From Acidobacteriaceae bacterium KBS 89 (GTDB lineage: Bacteria; Acidobacteriota; Terriglobia; Terriglobales; Acidobacteriaceae), in the NCBI GenBank assembly GCA_000381605.1, contig KB906754.1, positions 1,571,147 through 1,635,146 of the forward strand: a stretch of 64,000 bases of DNA, in the 5' to 3' direction. Shown piece after piece: positions 27,927-36,791 of the stretch. Position 1 is the stretch's first letter. The number at the start of each line of letters is the position of its first letter. The translations under genes were made by a program, and so were the position numbers. The notes beneath the pieces were generated by a model that had not been told where the DNA came from, did not search any database, and saw nothing but the letters and a program-made list of their open reading frames with translations.

Positions 27927-29612
27927 CTATTTTCCGTTCTCAGTCCCCCTGATAAACGCCGCCACATCCGCGTGAAAGAGCTTCAGCACATCCTCATTCA
28001 CATAGACCATATGCCCGCTTTGGTAGTAGTGGTAGCTGATGTTCGCCTGCAGCTTCTGCGGAATCTGCAGATGATGCATCTCGTACTTGCCCTCAAAATA
28101 AGGCGTCGCCAGATCGTAGTACCCTCCGGCCAGCATCACTTTCATCTTCGGGTTCGACTTCATCGTGAACGCCAGGTCCGGCATTACATTCGTCCCGCCA
28201 TCCTGTTGCGCAGCCGGCGGCCCTCCGGGAGCCTGATGCTGCAGGTCCCACGTAAAGTCCGCGTCCCCATAAGCCCCGGGCTTGTACGTCTGATCCGCCC
28301 CATACTTCAGCTCCGTCCGCATGTACTGGTTTAGCGCCGCCGTATACGCCGACGAGATCGCGTTGCTCTGCGGGTCATACTCCGCATCCGAGCTCAGTGG
28401 ATCCATGTCCGGCCCCTTGTACCGCGCATCCAGTCGCCCCGTCGTGACCTCGTCATCGAGCTGCAATTGCTTACTGAACGCCGCACCCGACACCCTCAAA
28501 TTCGCCCGCAGCAGATACGCCACCGGCAGCCCGGTATACCCATGCAGCTTCTCCGCCACAGCCTGCCGCCTCGCATCCGGCAGATCCGACCCTTGCAGCA
28601 GCGCCGACATATAGTCTCCCAGCGCATACTGCTCCACCTCCGCGAGAAAGGACTCCAGTGCCGCCGGCTGCGTCGGCAGCTTGTGGTGATAAAACGCACT
28701 CGCCGCAAACGTCGGCAACGCCAGCGCATAAGCCTGGTCCACACCCGGATTCCACTTCGGCCCATCGATGCTGTTATCAAAACTCAAAATCTGTGAGAGC
28801 AACACAATTCCATTCAGATCGACATTCTGCAGGTCGGCCGAAAGCACCGCGGTTCGTGGCGTCCCATAGCTCTCGCCAAACAAATACTTCGGCGAGTTCC
28901 ACCGGTCGAACTTCGTCAAAAATCTCCGGATGAACCGTTCGAACGCATGAGCATCCGGGTCCACGCCCCAGAACGCTTTCTCTTTGTCCTCGCCCATTAT
29001 CCGGCTGAACCCCGTCCCCGGCGCGTCGATAAACACCACATCGCTCACATCCAGCAAACTGTAATCGTTGTTGACGATCTTGTACGGCGCACCCTCATCA
29101 TGCTGCCCATCCGTCGTCACCACCCTCTTCGGCCCAAACGACCCCATGTGCAACCACATCGTCGAGCTGCCCGGCCCGCCGTTATACAAAAACGTCACCG
29201 GCCGCACCGCCTCCGGATTCTTCTTGAAGTACGCAACATAAAACATCCGTGCCGTCGCCGTCGCCTCCTCCGGCTTATCCGGATCGGGCGCCTTCACCCC
29301 GGTCCCCGGCAGCATCTTCCCATCCAGTCCCAGCATCGCGTCCTGCGAATCCGTCGACCCCACCGTCAACGTCCCCGCCACCGCCTTGTAGGCAATCACC
29401 TGCCCGCCCACCGTCACCGAACCATCAGTAGTCGAGTCGCCGGGCAGCTCCGCCTCCGCCACCTCCGGCTTACCCTTCACCACCACCTTCTCGTCCTGCT
29501 TCTTGTCCTTATCTTTGTCTTTCCCTTTGTCCTTGTCCTGCGCCACCGCAAGGGCCGTCGAAGCCATCAACAAACCAGCAAACACACCGGCCCAAACCCG
29601 TCTCATAACCAT
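27927..29612 (-). CDS. Secreted serine carboxypeptidase (peptidase S10 family)
   Basis: 561 residues, secreted or periplasmic. A signal peptide (about 1-24) is followed by a Lys/Asp-rich low-complexity stretch (DKDKGKDKDKDKK). The S10 signatures are clear: oxyanion motif NGGPGSS (144-150), the nucleophile Ser248 in FGESYG, a catalytic Asp in AGGYYDLATP and the final His in YQSGHMVYV. These enzymes remove C-terminal residues from peptides, and bacterial copies are found mainly in Acidobacteria and Proteobacteria. Two ATGs lie 6 bases apart (29612 and 29606); GGAG is 10 nt before the first. Divergent from the arylsulfatase. Confidence 0.9.
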   Translation of the reverse strand: MVMRRVWAGVFAGLLMASTALAVAQDKDKGKDKDKDKKQDEKVVVKGKPEVAEAELPGDSTTDGSVTVGGQVIAYKAVAGTLTVGSTDSQDAMLGLDGKMLPGTGVKAPDPDKPEEATATARMFYVAYFKKNPEAVRPVTFLYNGGPGSSTMWLHMGSFGPKRVVTTDGQHDEGAPYKIVNNDYSLLDVSDVVFIDAPGTGFSRIMGEDKEKAFWGVDPDAHAFERFIRRFLTKFDRWNSPKYLFGESYGTPRTAVLSADLQNVDLNGIVLLSQILSFDNSIDGPKWNPGVDQAYALALPTFAASAFYHHKLPTQPAALESFLAEVEQYALGDYMSALLQGSDLPDARRQAVAEKLHGYTGLPVAYLLRANLRVSGAAFSKQLQLDDEVTTGRLDARYKGPDMDPLSSDAEYDPQSNAISSAYTAALNQYMRTELKYGADQTYKPGAYGDADFTWDLQHQAPGGPPAAQQDGGTNVMPDLAFTMKSNPKMKVMLAGGYYDLATPYFEGKYEMHHLQIPQKLQANISYHYYQSGHMVYVNEDVLKLFHADVAAFIRGTENGK

Positions 29613-29736
29613 CCCGTACACGCTCCATCTCAAGATAGTCAGAAGTATAGTCGCCCAGAACGCGGGTTGCCCCGTAGCTGCTCTGAGCTTGCTGAACGGT
29701 CTGGTCTCCGGGTAATGGGTCAGTTTATGAGTACCA

Positions 29737-29762
29737 ATCCCGTACAACCGGGATCGTTTTTT
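29737..29762 (+). terminator. Orphan intrinsic-terminator-like hairpin
   Basis: ATCCCG (29737-29742) pairs with CGGGAT (29749-29754) around a 6-nt loop, then CG and six Ts. It points in the plus direction inside the divergent spacer, where no plus-strand gene ends. It is about 140 bases before the arylsulfatase start, so it may end a leader or small RNA. Confidence 0.5.
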
Positions 29763-29900
29763 ATATAAGTTCCGCTACGGGTACAAATTCGTTTTACGAA
29801 ACACATCTTTTGCCTGACTACTATTTTTGGGAGTTACCAAACCCGTGGGATGTTCATAAACTCCTTGCACTAACTCGTATTTAGAGCCAAGGAGCAAAGC

Positions 29901-32564
29901 ATGAGGTGGAAACTGAAGAGCCTTCTCGTAGAAGGCGCGGCCTGCCTGTTCGCGGCAACAATGTTTCTCCATCCAGTAGATGCACAGGTCGTCACCGGAC
30001 AGCTTGGTTCTCCGAGCGCCACGACCACAATCGAAGGGAAACAAATCCCGGCGGTTCCACCTAAATTCGGCGGGGTCATCAAGCCCGCCGCCACGGATTC
30101 CACTCCCTGGTGGCCACCCCGCATTGCTCCGCCCAAAGGCGCTCCCAACGTGCTTCTCATCATGACGGATGACCAGGGCTATGGCGTTTCCGGCACGTTT
30201 GGCGGTGTTGTCCCCACACCCGCCCTCGATCGCGTCGCCAGCACGGGCCTGCGCTATATTCAATTCCACTCCACAGCCCTTTGCTCACCAACGCGCGCCG
30301 CGCTGATTACGGGCCGCAACCATCATTCTGTCGGCACGGGCGTCATCGGCGAACTGTCCACCGGCTACCCGGGATATGACTCCATCATCGGCGTTGAGAA
30401 CGGCACCATCGGAACGATCCTTCGTGACAACGGCTACTCCACCTCATGGTTTGGCAAAAACCACAACACTCCCAGTTTTCAATACAGCGTCGCCGGGCCG
30501 TACGATCAGTGGCCTTCCGGCATGGGCTTCGAATACTTCTACGGCTTCATGGGCGGCGAGACCGATCAGTGGACGCCTTACCTCTTCCGCGATCACACCC
30601 AGATCTTCCCATTCGTCGGAAATCCAAACTACAACCTCACTACCGATCTGGCCGACGAAGCCATCAAGCACATGCGCGACCTGAACGCAGCCGCACCTGA
30701 CAAACCGTTCTTCCTCTATTACGTTCCCGGCGGCACGCACTCGCCCCATCAGCCCAAGCAGGAGTGGATCGACAAGTTCAAAGGCAAGTTCGACATGGGG
30801 TATGAAAAGTTGCGCGACCAGATCTTCGCCAACCAGAAGCGCCTCGGCGTTATCCCTGCCAATGCGCAGCTCACTCCGTGGCCGGATTCGATACCCAAGT
30901 GGGACTCGCTCTCCGAAATGGAAAAGAAACTCTACGCACGTCAGGCCGAGGTGTTTGCTGGTTACGCTGCCTATACCGACTACGAGATTGGCCGCGTGAT
31001 TCAAGAGGTGCAGGACCAGGGCAAGCTGGACAACACGCTGATCATCTACATCGTCGGCGACAACGGAACCAGTCCCGAAGGCACGCTCTCCGGCGCATTT
31101 AATCAGCTCACCGCCTACAACGGAATTCTGAAAGCGCCCGAGGCGCTCCAAATGCTGCATTACAACGAATGGGGCTCGGACAAGACGTACCCGCACATGT
31201 CGGTAGGCTGGTCGTGGGCATTTGATACCCCCTTCAAGTGGACCAAGCAGGTGGCATCGCACTTTGGCGGTACGCGGCAGGGTCTGGCGATCTCGTGGCC
31301 CGGCCACATCAAAGACGCGGGAGCGATTCGCACCCAGTTCCACCATGTCATCGACATCGTCCCAACCATACTTGAGGTAGCTGGCATTCCAGCGCCAACC
31401 ACTGTGAACGGCATCACGCAAAGGCCCATCGAAGGCGTCAGCATGGCCTACACCTTCGATCCGGCAAACGCTAACGCCCCATCGACGCGCACAACACAGT
31501 ACTTCGAGATGGCCGGCAATCGCGCGATCTATCACGATGGTTGGATCGCCGCTACAACGCCCTTCGCTCCACCCTGGGACCTCGCAACCGGCAAACTCCC
31601 CGACGTCACCACCGGGTACAAATGGGAGCTTTACAACATTGCCCAGGACTACTCCGAGAACAACGACCTCGCCGCGTCGAATCCAGACAAACTCAAAGAG
31701 ATGCAAGCGCTGTTTCAGACAGAGGCAACAAAATATAACGTCTTCCCATTGGACAATACGGCCTTCTCTCGCCTGCTGACCAAGCGGCCAAGCGCTGTCG
31801 CGGGACGCACCGACTTTACGTACACGGGAGTAAACGCCGGTATTCCGCTCGGCAATGCTCCGAGCCTTCTCGACAAGGACTACACCATCACAGCGGAGAT
31901 TACGGTCCCTGAAGGCGGTGGTGAAGGCATGATCGCGACCTTGGGCGGACGGTTCGGTGGTTATGGCCTCTTCCTCAGTCAAAGTCACAACTGGTGGCTC
32001 AGAAGCACCGTGCTCAAAGTTGTGATCTGGAGCCTGTTTCTTTTGGGATTGCTACTTACTTTCTTCGCAAGAAAAAGACAATGGTCCGGCTGGAAGACAT
32101 GGCCCGGCTACGCACTGTTGCTCCTCGCTCCCGCTTGGTTGATTGCAGGACTTATCACCGGCGTGGCGCAGATCGGCAGAGGCAGGCCGGTCTTCGTCTA
32201 CAACATGCTCGACCTTGAGCGTTTCAGGTGGTCAGGTCCATCGCTCAGCGCGGGCAAACACACTGTGGTCTTCGACTTCAAATACGACGGGCCTGGCCCA
32301 GGCAAAAGTGGCACGGGCGTGCTGTCGGTCGATGGAAAGGAAGTGGATCGCAAGACGATTCCGCACTCGATTCCGCTCATGATGACCATCGACGAAACCT
32401 TCGACATCGGTCTCGATACTCGCTCGGGGGTGGACTTCAGCTACGATCTGCCCTTCCGTTTCAATGGAACGATCGACAGGCTGAACTACAAACTCGGACC
32501 GGAGCAGTTAGCAGCAGAGGATCAAAAGAAGGTGCAGGAGGCGGTTGCAAGCGCCAACAACTAG
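29901..32564 (+). CDS. Arylsulfatase (formylglycine-dependent sulfatase)
   Basis: 887 residues with a signal peptide (cleavage near residue 28, VDAQ). The metal motif LIMTDDQGYG (Asp90, Asp91) and the sulfatase signature CSPTRAALITG give Cys128 as the residue converted to formylglycine. KNHNTP and the metal Asp-Asn pair in IVGDNGTSPEG complete the site. The enzyme hydrolyses sulfate esters; the substrate is unknown. After the catalytic part, residues about 705-757 form two membrane segments (VVIWSLFLLGLLLTF and YALLLLAPAWLIAGLIT) inside a beta-rich C-terminal domain, which is unusual. GGAG lies 6 nt before the ATG. No maturase gene is in the window. Confidence 0.93.
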   Translation: MRWKLKSLLVEGAACLFAATMFLHPVDAQVVTGQLGSPSATTTIEGKQIPAVPPKFGGVIKPAATDSTPWWPPRIAPPKGAPNVLLIMTDDQGYGVSGTFGGVVPTPALDRVASTGLRYIQFHSTALCSPTRAALITGRNHHSVGTGVIGELSTGYPGYDSIIGVENGTIGTILRDNGYSTSWFGKNHNTPSFQYSVAGPYDQWPSGMGFEYFYGFMGGETDQWTPYLFRDHTQIFPFVGNPNYNLTTDLADEAIKHMRDLNAAAPDKPFFLYYVPGGTHSPHQPKQEWIDKFKGKFDMGYEKLRDQIFANQKRLGVIPANAQLTPWPDSIPKWDSLSEMEKKLYARQAEVFAGYAAYTDYEIGRVIQEVQDQGKLDNTLIIYIVGDNGTSPEGTLSGAFNQLTAYNGILKAPEALQMLHYNEWGSDKTYPHMSVGWSWAFDTPFKWTKQVASHFGGTRQGLAISWPGHIKDAGAIRTQFHHVIDIVPTILEVAGIPAPTTVNGITQRPIEGVSMAYTFDPANANAPSTRTTQYFEMAGNRAIYHDGWIAATTPFAPPWDLATGKLPDVTTGYKWELYNIAQDYSENNDLAASNPDKLKEMQALFQTEATKYNVFPLDNTAFSRLLTKRPSAVAGRTDFTYTGVNAGIPLGNAPSLLDKDYTITAEITVPEGGGEGMIATLGGRFGGYGLFLSQSHNWWLRSTVLKVVIWSLFLLGLLLTFFARKRQWSGWKTWPGYALLLLAPAWLIAGLITGVAQIGRGRPVFVYNMLDLERFRWSGPSLSAGKHTVVFDFKYDGPGPGKSGTGVLSVDGKEVDRKTIPHSIPLMMTIDETFDIGLDTRSGVDFSYDLPFRFNGTIDRLNYKLGPEQLAAEDQKKVQEAVASANN

Positions 32565-32710
32565 GCCGAAGACGCGCTGCCGGGTCCGCCAGGGGTAGAG
32601 CTTGCATGTCATTGCGGCAAGCCGGTGCGAAAGCTCGAATATCGAGCAGATCTACTCATGTTTTGCTATAGTCCGAGGTCAAGCAGCAACAACGACGCCT
32701 GATACGCACA

Positions 32711-33877
32711 ATGCAGATTCCCAGCCGCACCCTGGTTTATCTGGGCATGATTCTTGGGCTCCTGGTGGTGCCTCGGGCACTCCAGCGGTTTCGGCTGCCC
32801 GCGCCGCTCACCTGCTTCATCTTCGGAATCGTCGGCGCCGTCCTCTTCAAGACAACTGTAGACGACCATGTTCTTGCTGTCGTAGCGACACTTGGTATCG
32901 CATCGCTCTTCCTTCTTGCCGGCCTTGAAGTTGACCTGGTCGAGATTCGCCATCAACTCAGGCGCCTCATCGGTCATCTTGCTACGCGAGGAGTCTTTCT
33001 GGTCGCGTCGGCATGGCTGGCCATCCACTATCTGCATATGTCGTGGCAGGCAGCTTCGCTGTTGGGTCTAGGGCTCCTCACCCCGTCGACCGGCTTCATC
33101 CTTGATATATTGCCCCACTCCGGCCTGACAGAGAGCGAACAGACCGAGGTATCGATCAACGCCATCGCCGGCGAAATTATCGCGCTGCTGGTGTTACTCA
33201 TTCTCTCCAATGCGGACTCTGTGCAGGCGCTGGCCGTCTCGATTGGCGCGCTTCTGCTTCTCGTTGTTCTGACCCCTCTCTTCTTTCTGGCTCTGGGCAA
33301 GTATGTCGTTCCATATGCTCCCGGCTCGGAGTTCTCTCTCCTGCTCATGGTCGGGATCATATGTGCGGTCATCAGTAGTGCGGTCGGTGTTCACGTTCTT
33401 ATCGGCGCCTTCGTCGCCGGGTTGGTGGCGGGTCTCCTTAAGACTCGGATGACAACTCTGGCCTCCCCTGAAAACCTTCATGCGGTCCGACTCTTCGCCT
33501 CGTTCTTTGTTCCTTTCTACTTTTTCCACGAAGGACTGGAAGTCCCTATTGACGCCTTGGTTCTCAAGGCACTCTTCTATGGATTGGCTTTATCAATCGT
33601 CGTGCTTCCGCTTCGTATTGCCAAGAGTTGGGTGGAATGCCGCTACTTCTCCCGAAGAACGAACAAAGGCAGCATCCGTGTCGCAGTTGCGCTCACTCCG
33701 ACTCTCATCTTCACCCTGGTTATCGCCGCAATTCTTCACGAGTCGTTCCACATCGATGATGCCCTCTATGGAGGTCTTCTGGTCTATGCCACAATCTCGA
33801 CCATCCTGCCCTCCTTCATCCTTCCCGCCCTCGCACAAAAGGCGCTGACAACAATGCCCGCCGATGCGCAGGCCTGA
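32711..33877 (+). CDS. Cation:proton antiporter (CPA2/KefB-NhaA-like)
   Basis: 388 residues with about 12 membrane helices and no cytosolic regulatory TrkA domain. The pattern LLAGLEVDL in the fourth helix and GLLTPSTGFILD in the fifth match the Na+/H+ exchanger fold of the CPA2 family. It probably exchanges Na+ or K+ for protons across the inner membrane. The family helix DD pair of CPA2 enzymes is not obvious here, so ion choice is open. No strong ribosome binding site was seen before the ATG. It is 147 bases after the arylsulfatase. Confidence 0.85.
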   Translation: MQIPSRTLVYLGMILGLLVVPRALQRFRLPAPLTCFIFGIVGAVLFKTTVDDHVLAVVATLGIASLFLLAGLEVDLVEIRHQLRRLIGHLATRGVFLVASAWLAIHYLHMSWQAASLLGLGLLTPSTGFILDILPHSGLTESEQTEVSINAIAGEIIALLVLLILSNADSVQALAVSIGALLLLVVLTPLFFLALGKYVVPYAPGSEFSLLLMVGIICAVISSAVGVHVLIGAFVAGLVAGLLKTRMTTLASPENLHAVRLFASFFVPFYFFHEGLEVPIDALVLKALFYGLALSIVVLPLRIAKSWVECRYFSRRTNKGSIRVAVALTPTLIFTLVIAAILHESFHIDDALYGGLLVYATISTILPSFILPALAQKALTTMPADAQA

Positions 33878-34214
33878 CTTGCGTCGATTTCACCGGCAAG
33901 CAACTGATTTGATTGCGCTTGTCCTGCCGTTATTTTTCTTTTGTCATATTCCGCCCAGAAATCACATGTCAAGCCCCAAAATCAAGTAATCCATTGAAAC
34001 AAAGCAAGATTGAGTTGGCGTATTAGTTATCCTCAACCCGATATACTGGATATATATAGATCAAAAACAAAGAAGCCCCGGACCATTGTCTGGGCTAACT
34101 CGTTTCGATGCACGATTTTGGAAGCAAACCATTTATTATCATTATTTTGCAGACAATCACCTGCCGTAAATGCATGAATATAAACCATTTACGCGCGGGC
34201 AGTGGGGGGAGGGG
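33878..34214. other. AT-rich spacer between convergent genes
   Basis: 337 bases, clearly richer in A and T than the surroundings (for example tatatatagatc at 34050-34062). It contains a terminator candidate at 34074-34096. I see no supported coding region. Confidence 0.5.
34074..34096 (-). terminator. Terminator candidate downstream of the rRNA methyltransferase
   Basis: AGCCCCGGAC and GTCTGGGCT pair across a CATT loop with one bulge and one G-U pair. On the minus strand the stem is followed by CTTCTTTGTTTTTG, a T-rich tail. It lies about 120 bases after the methyltransferase stop codon. Confidence 0.45.
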
Positions 34215-35489
34215 TCACCCCACCCGGCAGATCAAACACTTCAGATAGCTGGTCTCCGGCAGCGTCAAAACCGCCGGATGGTCCGGCGCCGCTCCCCGAA
34301 CCTCAAGCATCTGCACCCGCCGCCCCGCATCCGAAGCCGCCGCCGCAACCACCTCGGTGAATTCGTCAAGCGGAACATGATGCGAGCACGAGCAGGTCAC
34401 CAGCGTCCCACCAGGCCTTAACATCTTCATCGCCCGCAGGTTCAGCTCCTTGTACCCGCGCATCGCACCTTCGGCCGCGCGCTTCGACTTCGCAAACGCC
34501 GGCGGGTCGAGCACGATCGTGTCGTACCGCTCTCTCCTCGCCTCGAACTCGCGCAGAAGCTCGAACGCATCGGCCTCAATCCAATGCACCCGCGCCGAAA
34601 GCTCCGGATTCAGCTCAAGGTTCCGGTCTGCCACCTCAAGCGCCCCGCGACTCGCATCAACCCCCGTCACCTGCTGACATCGCTGCGCCAGATGAATCGC
34701 AAACCCACCCTGGTAGGTACAAATATCCAGCGCCGAGCCACGCCCATACCGCGCCGCAGCCGCATAGTTCAACCGCTGATCGAGAAAAGCCCCGGTCTTC
34801 TGCCCCGAACCAGCGTCATAATGAAAACGCAATCCATTGATCGTGAACACAGTCGTGAGTTGCGGCGAATCGCCACTCGAATACAACGGCCCAGGCGAAG
34901 GCGCAGCCAACTCCTCCAGCTCACGGATCTTGGGATCAGGCCGCTCAAGAATCGTCGCCGGATTGATCCGCTCCCGAACCACCTCAGTCAGCACAGCACG
35001 GACGTCGTCCTGCGCCGTTCCCTGCGTCAACAACTGCACAATCACCAGCTCGTTATAGCGATCCGCAACAATCCCCGGCAAATCGTCCGCCTCGGAGAAG
35101 ATCAGCCGGCATGCATCGTTCTCCATCGACTCCGGCGCGACCTCGTCCCGAAGCGCCAACGCCGCAACCACACGCTCCCGCACCTGCTCCAGATAACCCC
35201 CGCGCGTAAGCGCAACCTGCGCCGACACCATCCGTACCGCAATCTGCGACGCCGCACTATAAAGCCCCGACCCCAGCGGAATCCCGCGGCTATCCATCAC
35301 CGTAACCAGCGCCCCACCCGGAATCTCCGCCGTCCCAACTCCCGGCACCAGCGAATCAACATCCGACCGATACACCCACAAATGCCCGGCCCGCACCCGA
35401 TCCGCCGCCCGCCGCGTCACCGCCGCTGCAGGCCCATGCGGCTGGGCTGCAACCACTCGAGGCCCACGTCCTTCAACCTTTTTCAACAT
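34215..35489 (-). CDS. Class I SAM-dependent rRNA methyltransferase, RlmI-like
   Basis: 424 residues. An N-terminal PUA domain (residues about 20-95, GHLWVYRSDVDSL) is followed by the methyltransferase core: SAM motif ALDICTYQGGF, an acidic residue in VDASRGA, and the catalytic-type DPPAFAKSKR. C5-cytosine methylation by RlmI uses Cys; TCSCSHHV near the end fits the catalytic cysteine motif. RlmI makes m5C1962 of 23S rRNA in E. coli; transfer of that exact site is an inference. No Shine-Dalgarno sequence is clear before ATG 35489. Confidence 0.88.
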   Translation of the reverse strand: MLKKVEGRGPRVVAAQPHGPAAAVTRRAADRVRAGHLWVYRSDVDSLVPGVGTAEIPGGALVTVMDSRGIPLGSGLYSAASQIAVRMVSAQVALTRGGYLEQVRERVVAALALRDEVAPESMENDACRLIFSEADDLPGIVADRYNELVIVQLLTQGTAQDDVRAVLTEVVRERINPATILERPDPKIRELEELAAPSPGPLYSSGDSPQLTTVFTINGLRFHYDAGSGQKTGAFLDQRLNYAAAARYGRGSALDICTYQGGFAIHLAQRCQQVTGVDASRGALEVADRNLELNPELSARVHWIEADAFELLREFEARRERYDTIVLDPPAFAKSKRAAEGAMRGYKELNLRAMKMLRPGGTLVTCSCSHHVPLDEFTEVVAAAASDAGRRVQMLEVRGAAPDHPAVLTLPETSYLKCLICRVG

Positions 35490-35582
35490 GAATCAATGGT
35501 CGCACAACTGCAAACCACAACAAATCTAGAATAGAGATAAGCGACTGGAATCCGGATTCAAAGAAAGCAATGAGGAACGCGC

Positions 35583-36758
35583 GTGCCGAAGGTCGATATC
35601 GTAATCCTAGGGGCAGGCGCGGCCGGGATGATGTGCGCACTGGAAGCCGGACGCCGTGGCCGCCGCGTCGTTTTGCTGGACCACGCCGAACGCGTCGGGA
35701 AAAAAATCCTCATCTCCGGAGGAGGCCGTTGCAACTTCACCAACATCCACTGCCGTGCAGAAAACTTTCTCTCTGAAAATCCTCATTTCGCCAAATCGGC
35801 GCTTGCCCGTTTCACGCCACAGGATTTCGTCGCCATGGTCGAGAGACACGGAATCCGCTACCACGAAAAAACTCTCGGACAGCTCTTCTGCGACCGTTCC
35901 GCACACGACATCATCACCATGCTGGAGCGCGAATGCGCAGAAGCAGGTGTCCGCATCCTCGTCGGCGCGAAGGTCACGTCAGTCGTGCGCGAGGGACGTT
36001 TTCAAGTCCGTACCGCAGAAACGATCTTTGAATCCGAAGCCCTCGTAGTCGCCACCGGAGGTTTATCCATCCCTAGGATGGGCGCCACAGGACTCGGCTA
36101 CAGCCTCGCAGAGCAGTTCGGCCTGCGAATCATTCCATGCAGACCAGGCCTCGTACCACTGGTCTTCAGCGCCGAAGATCGCGACCACTGGTGCGACCTC
36201 GCAGGCGTCTCAGCCGAGGTCGTCGCTGATGCCAGAACGCGGCAGGGGCGCGGAACCTTTCGAGAAAAGATGCTGGTGACGCATCGGGGACTGAGTGGCC
36301 CTGCGATCCTGCAGGTGTCCTCCTACTGGCGGCCCGGGGAAGCTATCGAAGTTGATCTTGCGCCGGACATCCTTGTGACCGCACCCTTGCTTGCTCGCAA
36401 CGCACGACGCGACAGCGCGGCGGCAGTTCTCGCCTTACGCGCAGTGCTTCCGGCGCGCATGGCCGAGCGATGGGTCGCACTTCATCAGCCGGAAGATTGG
36501 ACCAACGCTTCACTCGCAGCAATGGAGCAGCTGCTGCACACTTGGAAGATGATGCCTGCCGGAACCGAGGGCTACGCCAAGGCAGAGGTGACGGCGGGAG
36601 GCGTCGACACAGCAGAGCTCGACGCAAAGACGATGCAGAGCCGCAAGATTTCGGGCCTGTACTTTATCGGCGAGGTAGTGGACGTAACAGGATGGCTGGG
36701 AGGCTATAACTTCCAGTGGGCGTGGGCCTCGGGAGCCAGTGCCGGCCGGGCTGTTTGA
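35583..36758 (+). CDS. BaiN/HI0933-family FAD-dependent oxidoreductase
   Basis: 391 residues beginning at GTG 35583, with GAGGA 6 nt upstream. The N-terminal FAD-binding motif ILGAGAAGMMCA is followed by KKILISGGGRCNFTN, the hallmark of the HI0933/BaiN (YhiN) family. The C-terminus has the second FAD contact GLYFIGEVVDVTGWLGGYN, then QWAWASGASAG. BaiN is reported to act on bile-acid intermediates in gut clostridia, but soil members have unknown substrates. A cytosolic protein. Confidence 0.92.
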   Translation: MPKVDIVILGAGAAGMMCALEAGRRGRRVVLLDHAERVGKKILISGGGRCNFTNIHCRAENFLSENPHFAKSALARFTPQDFVAMVERHGIRYHEKTLGQLFCDRSAHDIITMLERECAEAGVRILVGAKVTSVVREGRFQVRTAETIFESEALVVATGGLSIPRMGATGLGYSLAEQFGLRIIPCRPGLVPLVFSAEDRDHWCDLAGVSAEVVADARTRQGRGTFREKMLVTHRGLSGPAILQVSSYWRPGEAIEVDLAPDILVTAPLLARNARRDSAAAVLALRAVLPARMAERWVALHQPEDWTNASLAAMEQLLHTWKMMPAGTEGYAKAEVTAGGVDTAELDAKTMQSRKISGLYFIGEVVDVTGWLGGYNFQWAWASGASAGRAV

Positions 36759-36791
36759 TTTTGCAGCCTCCGTGCACCTCAGCATTCAACC

